From: Gammaproteobacteria bacterium
GTDB taxonomy: Bacteria > Pseudomonadota > Gammaproteobacteria > Steroidobacterales > Steroidobacteraceae
Reading direction: 5' to 3'
Length of the DNA: 64,000 nt
Assembly (NCBI GenBank): GCA_025350055.1
Contig: JANXYK010000029.1
Span: 1 to 64,000 of the forward strand
Part shown: piece by piece, positions 9,437-18,039 of the stretch
How the letters are laid out: each line of letters opens with the position of its first letter
How positions within the stretch are numbered: the stretch's first letter is position 1
Made by a program: the position numbers and the translations under genes
The notes under the pieces: model-generated
The model's database searches: none
The model's input: the letters and a program-made list of their open reading frames with translations, nothing else
What the model was told of the DNA's origin: nothing

Positions 9437-10827
9437 GCGACGCGCAACCCGTGTTGCAGCAGCGGCGTACCGGCGTGCTGCTGCATCCCACTGCGCTCCC
9501 CGCGCAACAGGGTGCAATGGGCTCCGCCGCGCGCAGCTTCATCGACTGGCTGGCAACCGCGGGCTGCAGTGTGTGGCAGGTGCTGCCACTCGGTCCGGTC
9601 GGCGCCGATCGCTCGCCCTACTGGGTGCGTTCCGACCAGGCTGGCAATCCGCAGCTGATCGATCGTCATGAGGCGCCTGATCCCGATGCGGCGCGCGCGC
9701 AGTTCGCCGATTTCTGTGCGGCGCAGGCGGGCTGGCTCGAGGATTACGTATTGTTCGTTGCACTGAGCCGCGCGCATGGCGGTGCCGCGTGGTGGACCTG
9801 GTCCGCAGAGCTTCGCGATCGGCAGTCCGCCGCGCTCGCGCAGGCGCGAGTACGTCTGAGCATCGAGCTGCATGAACTGCGCGTCGAACAATGGCAATTT
9901 GCGCATCAATGGGCGGCGCTGCGCGAGTACGCGCACGCACGCGGCGTGCAGCTGTTCGGTGATCTGCCGATCTATGTGGCGCCCGATTCGGTGGCAACCT
10001 GGGTGCAGCGCGGGCAGTTCCAGTTGCAGGCCAACGGTGAGCCCGCAGCGCTGGCCGGTGTGCCGCCAGATTATTTTTCAGCCGACGGGCAGCTGTGGGG
10101 CAATCCGCTCTATAACTGGCAGCAGGCAACAGCCGACGACTTCGCTTTCTGGCGCCAGCGTTTCGCCGCGCAACTGCAGCGCTTCGATCTGCTGCGCGTC
10201 GATCACTTCCGAGGGCTGGCGGCTTACTGGTCGGTGCCGGCCGGTGCGCTCACCGCCCGCGACGGCCGCTGGGTCGATGCGCCGGGCGCCGCGCTGCTGG
10301 CGCGCTTGCGCGCGGCACACGGGGGCTTGCCGGTGGTTGCCGAAGACCTGGGCCTCATCACGCCCGACGTGGATGTCTTGCGCCGGCAGTTCGGCCTGCC
10401 CGGCATGCGGGTGATGCAGTTCGGCTTCGATGGCTCGCCCGACAACCCGCACCTGGCGCACAACTACACGCGTTTTACAGTTGTCTACACCGGCACGCAC
10501 GACAACGACACCACCCTCGGCTGGTACCGGTCGCTCGATGCCACCACCGCCGGCCGAGTCAACGACTACCTGGGGTGCTCCATGCCGAGCGCGCTGCTGC
10601 GGGCTGCGCTGGCCTCGGTGGCTGTGCTGGCGGTAGCGCCGCTCCAGGACCTGCTGGGGCTGGGGAGCGAGGCGCGTTTCAACACACCCGGCACCGTCAA
10701 CGGCAACACCAGCGACAACTGGAGCTGGCAATTTGCGCCCGGCGCATTGACCCCCGAGCTGGCCGGGGCCATGCGTGCCATGAACGAGCGTTACGGCCGG
10801 GTCGTACGGTATCCTCAGCCGCCATGA
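9433..10827 (+). CDS. malQ: 4-alpha-glucanotransferase (amylomaltase, GH77)
   Basis: Disproportionates maltodextrins in the cytoplasm. The GTG at 9433 overlaps the GH57 stop and has AGGAG just upstream, giving 464 residues; the longer open frame upstream lies inside the GH57 gene. SPYWVRSDQAGNPQLID (residues 61-77) is the family's N-terminal motif. Catalytic residues are D257 in LLRVDHFRGLAAYW, E304 in VVAEDLG and D357 in TGTHDNDTTLGW. The protein is slightly shorter than the usual 500 or more residues but has all core motifs. It is the third gene of the glgC-GH57-malQ unit and is followed after 24 bp by a LacI regulator. With GlgP it lets the cell degrade short maltodextrins to glucose-1-phosphate and glucose. 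Confidence 0.94.
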   Translation: MSDAQPVLQQRRTGVLLHPTALPAQQGAMGSAARSFIDWLATAGCSVWQVLPLGPVGADRSPYWVRSDQAGNPQLIDRHEAPDPDAARAQFADFCAAQAGWLEDYVLFVALSRAHGGAAWWTWSAELRDRQSAALAQARVRLSIELHELRVEQWQFAHQWAALREYAHARGVQLFGDLPIYVAPDSVATWVQRGQFQLQANGEPAALAGVPPDYFSADGQLWGNPLYNWQQATADDFAFWRQRFAAQLQRFDLLRVDHFRGLAAYWSVPAGALTARDGRWVDAPGAALLARLRAAHGGLPVVAEDLGLITPDVDVLRRQFGLPGMRVMQFGFDGSPDNPHLAHNYTRFTVVYTGTHDNDTTLGWYRSLDATTAGRVNDYLGCSMPSALLRAALASVAVLAVAPLQDLLGLGSEARFNTPGTVNGNTSDNWSWQFAPGALTPELAGAMRAMNERYGRVVRYPQPP

Positions 10828-10851
10828 AACAGCGATGAACATGAGATAGCG

Positions 10852-11880
10852 ATGGTCATGAAACCGCGACGCCGTACCGCTCCGGCGAAGATGTCCGACA
10901 TCGCCCGGCTTGCCGGGGTGTCGCCATCGACGGTGTCGCGCGCGCTCGCCGGCAGCCCGCTGGTGACGGCCCGCAAGCGCGAGGAGATCCATCGCCTCGC
11001 GCGTGAGCGCGGCTATGTGGTCAATTCCACGGCGCGCAACCTGCGGCTGCAGCGCACGCAGACACTGGGCGTGGTGATTCCGCTGGCGCACGAAACCAGC
11101 CAGCCGCTGAGCGATCCCTTCTTCATGGAAATGCTGGGCTGGCTGGCGGATGCGATCACGCAGCGCGGCTACGGCATGTTCCTGCTCAAGGTGCTGCCGC
11201 CGATGGAAGGCTGGCTCACCGACCTGATCGCCAGCCAGCGCGCCGATGGCATCATCGTGATCGGCCAGAGTACCGAGCACCAGACTCTCGAAGCGGCAGC
11301 GCTGCACTACAAGCCGTTGGTCGTGTGGGGCGGTCACCTGGCGGCGCAATCCTATTGTACGGTGGGCACCGACAACCTGGCCGGCGCACTGGCCGCGGTC
11401 GAGCACCTGATCAAGCTCGGCCGCAAGCGTATCGTTTTTGTCGGCGATCCGGCGGTGCCGGAAATCGGGCTGCGCTATGAAGGCTACCGTCTGGCGCACG
11501 AGCGTGCGCCGGGGCTGCGCGCGCCGCCGCACCTGGTGTCTTCGCACCTCACGCCCGACACTTCGTATGAAGCCGTGCGCGCCTTCATCAGTGCCGGCGG
11601 CAACTGCGATGCGATCTTCGCGGCGACCGATGTGATCGCCATGAGTGCGCTGCGTGCGCTGACCGCATCGGGTATCTCCGTACCGAGCCAGGTTTCGGTA
11701 GTTGGCTTCGATGACATTGCGCTCGCCGCGCATTCCAATCCGCCGCTCACCACGGTGCGCCAGGACATCGAGCGCGGCGCGCACACGCTGGTCGATCTGC
11801 TGTTCCGCCGTATGGCCGGCGAGGACGCGCCGTCCTCGACGATGCCCGCTGAACTGGTGGTACGCGAGTCGAGCTGCTGA
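10852..11880 (+). CDS. LacI-family transcriptional regulator (1)
   Basis: A 342-residue sugar-responsive repressor. The N-terminal HTH reads MSDIARLAGVSPSTVSRALA (starting at residue 14), followed by the hinge STARNLRLQRT, whose NL supplies the minor-groove leucine. The periplasmic-binding-like effector domain follows (TLGVVIP, GADDI-type VVGFDDIALAAHSNPPLTTV). It lies 24 bp after malQ, so it may be cotranscribed, and converges with an FGHS/FucP-like transporter. Two operator types occur in the window (ATGCAATCGATTGCAT and TATGAATACGTATGCATA) and there are two LacI proteins; which binds which cannot be settled from sequence. Its position next to malQ and the sucrose phosphorylase/transporter pair makes either assignment possible. 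Confidence 0.93.
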   Translation: MVMKPRRRTAPAKMSDIARLAGVSPSTVSRALAGSPLVTARKREEIHRLARERGYVVNSTARNLRLQRTQTLGVVIPLAHETSQPLSDPFFMEMLGWLADAITQRGYGMFLLKVLPPMEGWLTDLIASQRADGIIVIGQSTEHQTLEAAALHYKPLVVWGGHLAAQSYCTVGTDNLAGALAAVEHLIKLGRKRIVFVGDPAVPEIGLRYEGYRLAHERAPGLRAPPHLVSSHLTPDTSYEAVRAFISAGGNCDAIFAATDVIAMSALRALTASGISVPSQVSVVGFDDIALAAHSNPPLTTVRQDIERGAHTLVDLLFRRMAGEDAPSSTMPAELVVRESSC

Positions 11881-11881
11881 G

Positions 11882-11904
11882 GCCGCGCGCCCGCGCGGCG
11901 CTTT
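11882..11904. terminator. Weak bidirectional hairpin between convergent lacI-like and MFS genes
   Basis: GCCGCGCG at 11882-11889 pairs with CGCGCGGC at 11892-11899. The inner pairs would have to open to make a loop. It is followed by GCTTT, so there is only a short T run. It sits in the 28-bp gap between two convergent genes, where a terminator is expected. Confidence 0.4.
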
Positions 11905-11908
11905 GATC

Positions 11909-13135
11909 CTACTGCTGACTCAGCTCCTGCAGTCGCTGCTGTGCCGGGTCGCGCCACCAGTTGTACAGCAGGCCGATGAACAGCAGTGCCGCGAGTACGG
12001 TGGCCAGGCCGAAGGCGTAGCGCACGTTGCCGCCGTGCGCATCGGCGAGTGCGGCCATGGCCAGCGGCGCGAAACCTGCGGCAACGGCGGTGAAGAACAG
12101 GATCACACCCGCCACCGCGCCATGCTCGAAGCGCGGAAAGCAGCTGATGCCCTTGGAGTTGAGCGTCGGATACACCATCGACATGAACAGACCGGTGAGC
12201 GGCAGGAAGTAGATCGCCGCGTCCTGGCCACCCAGCATGGCGATGACGAAGCAGCACAGTATCGCGCCGCTCAACAGTACGAGCACCGTGGTCCAGCGCA
12301 TCACCTTCAACAGCCACACGCCCAGGAACCGGCCCGCGGCGCGCAGTACGAAGAACACCGTCAGCGCGTAGGCGACCAGGTTAATGGCCGGGCCGTGATA
12401 GCCGAGCAGGTAGGTCGGCATCCAGACGGTGATGGAATTCTCGACCGCGACATACAGCATGATCAGCAGCGAAAAGCCCAGCGCGTAGGGGTTGGCCGTC
12501 ATGCGCAGGGTGCGACCGAGATTGACCTGCTCCTCGAGCGGATGCGTGAGCTTCGGGTAGCGCACCAAAAAGGCCGCCAGCATCAGACCGGCGCAGACCG
12601 CGGCCGCCACCACGTACAACCACTTCCAGGACAAGCCGTGCGCGATCAGCAGCGTCACGATCAACGGGCCGGCAATCGCGCCGGCGCCGAAGAAGCCCTC
12701 GATCAGGTTCATCGTCGAGGTGTGCTGTTCAGAGGTCGGCGAGATGTCGCCTACCAGGGCCAGTGCGCCGATCTTGAAGATGGCGATGCCCAACCCCGAG
12801 ATCAGCAGCAGGAACACGAACAGGCCGAACTGCCGGCCGAAGATGAAACACAGCGAACTGCCGCCGAACAGCAGCAGGCCGAACAGGATCGTGCGGCGGC
12901 GGCCGAGGCTGTCGGCCAGGAAGCCGAGCAGGATGGCGCCGGCGCCCACGCCGATCATGGTGGCGTATTGCACCGCGCTCGCCGCGGTCAGGCTGAGGGT
13001 GAATTCGGCCTTCAGGCGCGCAATGACGGTGCCGATCGCATCGGTGGTCATCGCAAACATCAGGAACATCATGCAGGTCAGCATCCGCAGGGCCCTGGGA
13101 TTGTGCGTTGCCGCTGATGAGGTTGCCTTGTCCAT
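11909..13135 (-). CDS. MFS sugar transporter, FGHS/FucP-like
   Basis: A 408-residue inner-membrane protein with about 12 hydrophobic segments. Motif A-like GFLADSLGRRRTILFG follows helix 2, as in the fucose-galactose-hexose:H+ symporters. The start at 13135 is preferred because GGGGGGAAAG lies upstream; an upstream frame extension to 13174 adds no conserved sequence. It is divergent from sucrose phosphorylase, and the palindrome ATGCAATCGATTGCAT lies in the intergenic region, so both genes are probably under the same LacI control. A plausible cargo is a hexose released in the periplasm, but specificity cannot be read from sequence. Confidence 0.85.
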   Translation of the reverse strand: MDKATSSAATHNPRALRMLTCMMFLMFAMTTDAIGTVIARLKAEFTLSLTAASAVQYATMIGVGAGAILLGFLADSLGRRRTILFGLLLFGGSSLCFIFGRQFGLFVFLLLISGLGIAIFKIGALALVGDISPTSEQHTSTMNLIEGFFGAGAIAGPLIVTLLIAHGLSWKWLYVVAAAVCAGLMLAAFLVRYPKLTHPLEEQVNLGRTLRMTANPYALGFSLLIMLYVAVENSITVWMPTYLLGYHGPAINLVAYALTVFFVLRAAGRFLGVWLLKVMRWTTVLVLLSGAILCCFVIAMLGGQDAAIYFLPLTGLFMSMVYPTLNSKGISCFPRFEHGAVAGVILFFTAVAAGFAPLAMAALADAHGGNVRYAFGLATVLAALLFIGLLYNWWRDPAQQRLQELSQQ

Positions 13136-13184
13136 GCACTTTCCCCCCGACTTTGGCGATAATCGGCTTTTCAACCGTTAGCGC

Positions 13185-13213
13185 TTTACAGCTTATGCAA
13201 TCGATTGCATCAT
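13185..13213 (+). promoter_or_regulatory. Promoter of sucrose phosphorylase with embedded LacI-type operator
   Basis: A -35-like TTTACA (13185-13190) and -10-like CATCAT (13208-13213) are separated by 17 bp. A perfect 16-bp palindrome ATGCAATCGATTGCAT at 13195-13210 fills the spacer. Transcription would start near 13220, right at the ATG at 13221, which has no Shine-Dalgarno sequence. A repressor bound here would block RNA polymerase. The same palindrome core recurs at 30260-30273. Confidence 0.65.
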
Positions 13214-13220
13214 ACGCCCG

Positions 13221-14693
13221 ATGAAGACCCAGGTTCAACTGATCACCTATGTCGATCGCCTCTCGGGCGGCACGATCCGTGACCTGCAGGCGTTGCTCGA
13301 AGGCCCGCTGCGCGGGGTCTTCGGGGGCGTGCATCTGTTGCCATTCTTCGATCCCATCGACGGCGCCGACGCGGGTTTTGATCCGGCCGACCATACCGCC
13401 GTCGATGCGCGGTTGGGCAGCTGGAATGACATCCGGCGCCTCGCCACGACCACCGAGGTGATGGCCGATGTGATCGTCAATCACGTCTCCGCCGATTCGC
13501 CGCAGTTTCGCGATTTCCTGGCGCGCGGTGCGGCCTCCGAATATGCCGGCATGTTCCTCACGCTGGAGACCGTATTTCCCGGTGGCGCCAGCGACGAGCA
13601 GCTGGCACGTGTCTATCGCCCGCGACCCGGCCTGCCCTTCACACCAGTCAGGTTTGCCAACGGCGAACAGCGCCGCTTGTGGACCACCTTCACGCCGCAG
13701 CAGATCGACATCGATGTGCATCACGCGCAGGGGCGCGCCTATCTCACGCGCATCCTCGACGTGTTCGCGGCGCACGGCATCCGCATGGTGCGCCTCGATG
13801 CCGTGGGCTATGCGATCAAGAAGGCCGGCACCAGCTGTTTCATGCTGCCCGAGACCTTCCAGTTCATCGACGAGTTCGCCGCGCAGGCGCGCGCGCTCGG
13901 CATCGAAGTGCTGGTGGAAATCCATTCCTACTATCGCAAGCAGATCGAGATCGCCTCGCGGGTCGACTGGGTGTACGACTTCGCGCTACCGCCCTTGTTG
14001 CTGCATGCCTGCGCGTTTCACACCGCGAAGTGCCTGAAAGACTGGATCCGCATCCGCCCGCGCAACGCGCTCACGGTGCTCGACACGCACGATGGTATCG
14101 GCATTATCGACATCGGCGCCGATGCCAGCGATCGCACGGCGCGCCCCGGACTGGTGCCGCCGGCCGAGCTCGACCGCCTGGTGGAAATCATCCACGAGCG
14201 CACCGGCGGTGAGAGTCGTCGCGCTACCGGCGCCGCGGCTTCGAACCTCGATCTGTACCAGGTGAACTGCACCTTCTACGATGCGATGGGGCGCGACGAT
14301 CGCGCTTACCTGCTGGCGCGCGCGATCCAGTTCTTCCTGCCCGGCACGCCGCAGGTGTACTACGTGGGCCTGCTGGCCGGACACAACGACATGGAGCTGC
14401 TGGCGCGTACGCGCGTGGGCCGTGACATCAACCGGCATTACTACAGCACGGCGGAGATCGCCGCTGATCTCGAGCGCCCGGTCGTGCGTTCGCTCCTTGA
14501 GTTGATCCGCCTGCGCAATGAGCATCCGGCCTTCACTGGCGACTTCACGCTCAGTGAAACGCCCGATGAGCGCCTCCTGCTGCAATGGCGCCAGGGAAGC
14601 GCTTACGCGCAGCTCGATGCGGATCTGGCCAGCGGCCAGTGGCAGCTCAAGGCCTCCAGCGCAGAGGGGGGCAGCGCCGAGTACCTGTTGTAG
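13221..14693 (+). CDS. Sucrose phosphorylase (GH13_18)
   Basis: Cytoplasmic enzyme splitting sucrose with phosphate into glucose-1-phosphate and fructose. The 490 residues align closely from memory with the characterised Bifidobacterium adolescentis enzyme (catalytic D192/E232/D290). The equivalents here are D193 in MVRLDAVGY, E233 in VLVEIHSYY and D291 in VLDTHDGIG. The acceptor-site loops RPRPGLPFT and ASNLDLYQVN are also retained, which favours sucrose over phosphorylated sucrose analogues. The C-terminal beta domain is short. Its start may be leaderless. The neighbour is an SLC45-like disaccharide transporter 25 bp downstream, and a fructokinase-like gene lies at 53752. Sucrose-6-phosphate or glucosylglycerate phosphorylase remain possible, but less likely. 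Confidence 0.9.
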   Translation: MKTQVQLITYVDRLSGGTIRDLQALLEGPLRGVFGGVHLLPFFDPIDGADAGFDPADHTAVDARLGSWNDIRRLATTTEVMADVIVNHVSADSPQFRDFLARGAASEYAGMFLTLETVFPGGASDEQLARVYRPRPGLPFTPVRFANGEQRRLWTTFTPQQIDIDVHHAQGRAYLTRILDVFAAHGIRMVRLDAVGYAIKKAGTSCFMLPETFQFIDEFAAQARALGIEVLVEIHSYYRKQIEIASRVDWVYDFALPPLLLHACAFHTAKCLKDWIRIRPRNALTVLDTHDGIGIIDIGADASDRTARPGLVPPAELDRLVEIIHERTGGESRRATGAAASNLDLYQVNCTFYDAMGRDDRAYLLARAIQFFLPGTPQVYYVGLLAGHNDMELLARTRVGRDINRHYYSTAEIAADLERPVVRSLLELIRLRNEHPAFTGDFTLSETPDERLLLQWRQGSAYAQLDADLASGQWQLKASSAEGGSAEYLL

Positions 14694-14717
14694 TATGGGC
14701 CGGCAGCAGGGGGGAAC

Positions 14718-16220
14718 ATGGCTGTCAACTCAACGCGTGAGCGCCCGACACTCTCGTTCTGGCAGATCTGGAACATGTGCTTCGGTTTCTTGGGGCTGCA
14801 ATTCGGCTTCGCGCTGCAGAACTCCAATGTCAGCCGCATCTTCCAGACGCTGGGCGCGAGCCTTGATGAGATCCCCTCACTCTGGATCGCAGCGCCACTC
14901 ACGGGCCTCATTGTTCAGCCGCTGATCGGCTACTACTCCGATCGCACCTGGACGCGGCTCGGCCGGCGCCGTCCGTATTTCCTGGTCGGTGCCTTGCTCG
15001 CCTCGCTCGCACTGTTCGCGATGCCGCGCTCGCCCGTGCTGTGGATTGCGGCCGGCTTGCTGTGGATGCTCGATGCCTCGATCAACGTGTCGATGGAGCC
15101 GTTCCGCGCGCTGGTGGGCGACATGCTGGGGCCCTCGCAGCGTGCGGCCGGCTATTCGATGCAGAGCTTTTTCATCGGCGTCGGCGCGGTGGTGGCGAGC
15201 ATGCTGCCCTGGCTGCTGGGGCTCGCCGGCGTCAGCAATCACGCCTCTGCCACGCAAGGTGCGGCAGCCATCACCGACACCGTGCGCTACTCCTTTGATC
15301 TCGGCGCGTTGGTGCTGCTGGCCGCAGTGCTGTGGACGATATTCACCACCCGCGAAATTCCGCCGGACGAACTCAACGCCTTCAGCGACTCAGCCAGTAC
15401 TCACGCAGCGACCCAGGTGGTGGGCGCGCCGGCAGTGCAGCAGCGCAACGGTTTGATCTGGACACTGTGTGGTGTAGCACTGATCTTCGTGGTGGCGCAC
15501 TACCAGCTCGACCGACAGCTCTACGTGATTGCCTGCGGTGCCGCAATCTGGGGCGCGGCGCAGTTGCTGGCCAGCAAGTTCGGCGGCAACGGCGTGTTCG
15601 CCACGATCATGCACGACATCCAGTACATGCCCGATGCCATGCGCAGGCTCGTGCCGGTGCAGTTCTTTTCCTGGGTGGCCTTGTTCGCGATGTGGATCTA
15701 CACCACTTCCGCCGTCACGCAGGTGCACTACCACACCACCAGCGCCACCTCCGATGACTACAACGAAGGCGCCAACTGGGTGGGTGTGCTGTTCGGCGCC
15801 TACAACGGCTTCGCGGCGCTCGCGGCCATCGCCATACCCCTGATGGTGAGGCGCATGGGGTTACGTACCAGCCATGCGATCAATGTCTGGCTCGGTGGCC
15901 TCGGCCTGATCTCGATGCAGTTCATCCATGATCCGCATTGGCTGCTGCTGCCGATGCTGGGCGTGGGATTTGCCTGGGCCTCGATACTTTCGCTGCCCTA
16001 TGCGCTGCTGTCCGATAGCGTGCCCGCCGCGAAGATGGGCGTGTACATGGGCATCTTCAACTTCTTCATCGTGATTCCGCAGCTGGTGGCCGCGAGCGTG
16101 CTGGGCTTCGTGCTCAAGCAGTTCCTCGGCGGCGCGCCGATCCAGGCGCTGACGCTCGGGGGCCTGAGCATGCTTATCGCGGGCTTGCTGGCACTGCGGG
16201 TGCCGCAGCCGTCGGCGTAG
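14718..16220 (+). CDS. Disaccharide (sucrose/maltose) MFS transporter, SLC45/GPH-like
   Basis: A 500-residue inner-membrane protein with 12 predicted hydrophobic segments. The N-terminus SFWQIWNMCFGFLGLQFGFA and the loop SDRTWTRLGRRRPYFLVG are characteristic of the plant sucrose/SLC45-like group found in Caulobacter- and Xanthomonas-type bacteria. AGGGGGG precedes the ATG. It follows sucrose phosphorylase by 25 bp, so it probably imports sucrose for that enzyme; maltose is the main alternative. Its 3' end overlaps the convergent LacI gene by 47 bp, and the last 15 or so codons serve both strands. Confidence 0.87.
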   Translation: MAVNSTRERPTLSFWQIWNMCFGFLGLQFGFALQNSNVSRIFQTLGASLDEIPSLWIAAPLTGLIVQPLIGYYSDRTWTRLGRRRPYFLVGALLASLALFAMPRSPVLWIAAGLLWMLDASINVSMEPFRALVGDMLGPSQRAAGYSMQSFFIGVGAVVASMLPWLLGLAGVSNHASATQGAAAITDTVRYSFDLGALVLLAAVLWTIFTTREIPPDELNAFSDSASTHAATQVVGAPAVQQRNGLIWTLCGVALIFVVAHYQLDRQLYVIACGAAIWGAAQLLASKFGGNGVFATIMHDIQYMPDAMRRLVPVQFFSWVALFAMWIYTTSAVTQVHYHTTSATSDDYNEGANWVGVLFGAYNGFAALAAIAIPLMVRRMGLRTSHAINVWLGGLGLISMQFIHDPHWLLLPMLGVGFAWASILSLPYALLSDSVPAAKMGVYMGIFNFFIVIPQLVAASVLGFVLKQFLGGAPIQALTLGGLSMLIAGLLALRVPQPSA

Positions 16221-17238
16221 CGCCGCAAGAGCGGCGCACCACCAGTCGGGTCGGCAGCACCGTGCCCTCGGCGTGATCATCGGTGATCAGCCGCAGCAGC
16301 GTATCCACCAGTGTCTCACCCGCGCGCCGCGTGTCCTGCGCCACCGTGGTCAGCGGCGGATTGGTGAGACTGGCCGACGGAATATCATCGAAGCCCACGA
16401 TCGATACGCGGCCTGGCACCTCGATGTGCCGTTCCTGCAGTGCACGCAGCGCGCCGATCGCGATCAGGTCGCTGGCCGCGACGATCGCATCAAAGTGCAC
16501 GCCGCTGACCAGCAGCTGCATGGCCGCTTCGTAGCCTGATTGTTCAGCGCTGAGCGCGTCGCAGCGCAATTCAGGCGCGGCCTTGAGGCCCGACGCGCCC
16601 AGCGCTTCGGCATAGCCGCGATAGCGCTCCATGAATTCCGGATAGTGATCCGAGGCGTTGCCGAGAAAGGCAATTGCGCGGCGACCCAAGTCGATCAGAT
16701 GACGCGCGGCATCGAAGCCGCCGCGAAAATTATCGCAACCGATCGAGTGGCCCGGCTGGCCAGCCACCACCGCACCCCAGCGCACGAAATGCGTGCCCTG
16801 CCTGACCAGTTGTTCGAGCCGCGCCTGGTAGTCGAGGTAGTCGCCGTAGCCGAGCAGGATCAAGCCGTCGGCCTTGCGGCTGTCCTCGTAATCCTTGTGC
16901 CAGTCGCCCGAGAGCTGCTGGAACGAGACCAGCAGGTCGTAGCCACGGCGCGCGCAGGCGCGCGTGATCGAGCCCAGCATCGCCAGGAAAAAAGGATTGA
17001 TGTGCGAATCGTCGGGCGTGGGGTCTTCGAACAGCAGCAACGCCAGCGTGTTCGAATGCTGGAAGCGCAGGTTCGAGGCGTTCTTGTCGACCTTGTAGTT
17101 GAGCTGCTCGGCAATGGCCTCGATGCGCTTGCGGGTTTCGGCGCTCACCATCGGGCTGCCGCGCAAGGCACGCGAGACCGTCGGCTGCGAGACGCCCGCC
17201 AGGTACGCGATGTCGAATGACGTAGGCTTGCTTTGCAT
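16174..17238 (-). CDS. LacI-family transcriptional regulator (2)
   Basis: A 354-residue repressor with HTH SFDIAYLAGVSQPTVSRALR starting at residue 7, hinge KNASNLRFQHSNTL and a sugar-binding effector domain (IVGFDDIPSASLTNPPLTTV near the C-terminus). The C-terminal tail runs past the usual end and overlaps the convergent transporter gene by 47 bp. Its recognition helix (SQPTVSR) differs from that of the first LacI protein (SPSTVSR), consistent with the two operator types in this window. Its place between the sucrose transporter and the GH13 genes makes it a candidate regulator of either set. Confidence 0.92.
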   Translation of the reverse strand: MQSKPTSFDIAYLAGVSQPTVSRALRGSPMVSAETRKRIEAIAEQLNYKVDKNASNLRFQHSNTLALLLFEDPTPDDSHINPFFLAMLGSITRACARRGYDLLVSFQQLSGDWHKDYEDSRKADGLILLGYGDYLDYQARLEQLVRQGTHFVRWGAVVAGQPGHSIGCDNFRGGFDAARHLIDLGRRAIAFLGNASDHYPEFMERYRGYAEALGASGLKAAPELRCDALSAEQSGYEAAMQLLVSGVHFDAIVAASDLIAIGALRALQERHIEVPGRVSIVGFDDIPSASLTNPPLTTVAQDTRRAGETLVDTLLRLITDDHAEGTVLPTRLVVRRSCGATPTAAAPAVPASPR

Positions 17239-17327
17239 GAGTTGAGCGCAGGGCCGGCTAGGGGCATTTTGCCATAACGCCAGCCACGGCCACCCAGCCT
17301 CAAATTGATGTCATGATGCGACGATGC

Positions 17328-17333
17328 TATGAT
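17328..17333 (+). promoter_or_regulatory. -10 box of the toxin-antitoxin operon
   Basis: TATGAT at 17328-17333 ends 6 bp before the antitoxin ATG at 17340, so the mRNA may be leaderless. It lies in a run of GATGC repeats (17317-17338) that could be an autoregulatory operator for the antitoxin. Confidence 0.4.
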
Positions 17334-17339
17334 GCGGAC

Positions 17340-17582
17340 ATGAAAACTGACGATCAGGTACGCACCACCCTTGCTCTGGATGCCGAGATTCTGGGCGCCG
17401 CACGGCGCATTGCCGCGGCGCAGGCCCAGAGCCTGGGCAGAGTGGTGTCGGATCTCGCCCGCCAGGGGTTGAAATCGACACTGAAGAGCTCCTCACGGCG
17501 CGGCTTCCCGCTGTTTGCCATTCCGCCCAATGCCTTGCCCCTGACGCTTGCCGAGGTCAAGCAGGATGAGGATGAAGCGTGA
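17340..17582 (+). CDS. Ribbon-helix-helix-type antitoxin (VapB-like)
   Basis: An 80-residue protein beginning MKTDDQVRTTLALDAEILGA, a beta-strand then two helices as in ribbon-helix-helix antitoxins. The C-terminal segment RRGFPLFAIPPNALPLTLAE is the part expected to bind the toxin. The ATG at 17340 gives the family-like start; an upstream in-frame ATG at 17313 precedes the -10 box. It overlaps the PIN-toxin start by GTGA, the usual tight coupling of antitoxin and toxin. It should autoregulate the operon and neutralise the downstream toxin. Confidence 0.82.
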   Translation: MKTDDQVRTTLALDAEILGAARRIAAAQAQSLGRVVSDLARQGLKSTLKSSSRRGFPLFAIPPNALPLTLAEVKQDEDEA

Positions 17583-18016
17583 CCCACCTGCTCGATGCCA
17601 ACGTGCTCATTGCACTGGCCTGGCCCCAGCACGTGCACCATGCTTTGGCGCACCGGTGGTTTGAGCGCACCGGCAGCAAGGCGTGGGCAACCTGTCCACT
17701 GACGCAGTTGGCGTTTGTGCGTGTTTCTTCAAACCCGAAGATCGTGCAGAGCGCTGTCACGCCGCGCGACGCGGCGCTATTGCTGGAGCGAATCACTGCG
17801 CTGCCGAATCACCGCTTCTGGCCGGATGATGTGTCGGCGCTGGCGGCCATCAAGGCCAGCGGCATCGCCCTGATTGGCCACCGCCAGGTGACCGACGCTT
17901 ACCTGCTGGCGCTGGCCCGTGCCCATGAGGGCAGGTTGGCGACGCTCGATGGCGGCATCGCCGAGCTCGAGCCGAACCGCAAGCTGCGCGAGCGACTCCT
18001 CACGGTGCTCAGTTGA
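17579..18016 (+). CDS. PIN-domain toxin (VapC family)
   Basis: A predicted 145-residue ribonuclease toxin. PIN acidic residues are visible: D6 in THLLDANVLIAL, D106 in VTDAYLLALA and D124 in LATLDGGIAEL. The second conserved acid is replaced by Gln in CPLTQLAFVRV (residue 43), a variant I believe is common in this subgroup. The GTG start overlaps the antitoxin stop. The pair stands between the LacI gene and a secreted hypothetical protein and has no link to sugar genes. It looks intact, in contrast to the decayed module at 3.6-4.1 kb. Confidence 0.86.
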   Translation: MTHLLDANVLIALAWPQHVHHALAHRWFERTGSKAWATCPLTQLAFVRVSSNPKIVQSAVTPRDAALLLERITALPNHRFWPDDVSALAAIKASGIALIGHRQVTDAYLLALARAHEGRLATLDGGIAELEPNRKLRERLLTVLS

Positions 18017-18039
18017 TTTCGCAATCATCGGAGATGTCT

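Noticed and set aside
10078-11784. A 568-codon minus-strand open frame opposite malQ and the LacI gene.
   Set aside because: Same type of antisense shadow; the translation lacks any domain pattern.
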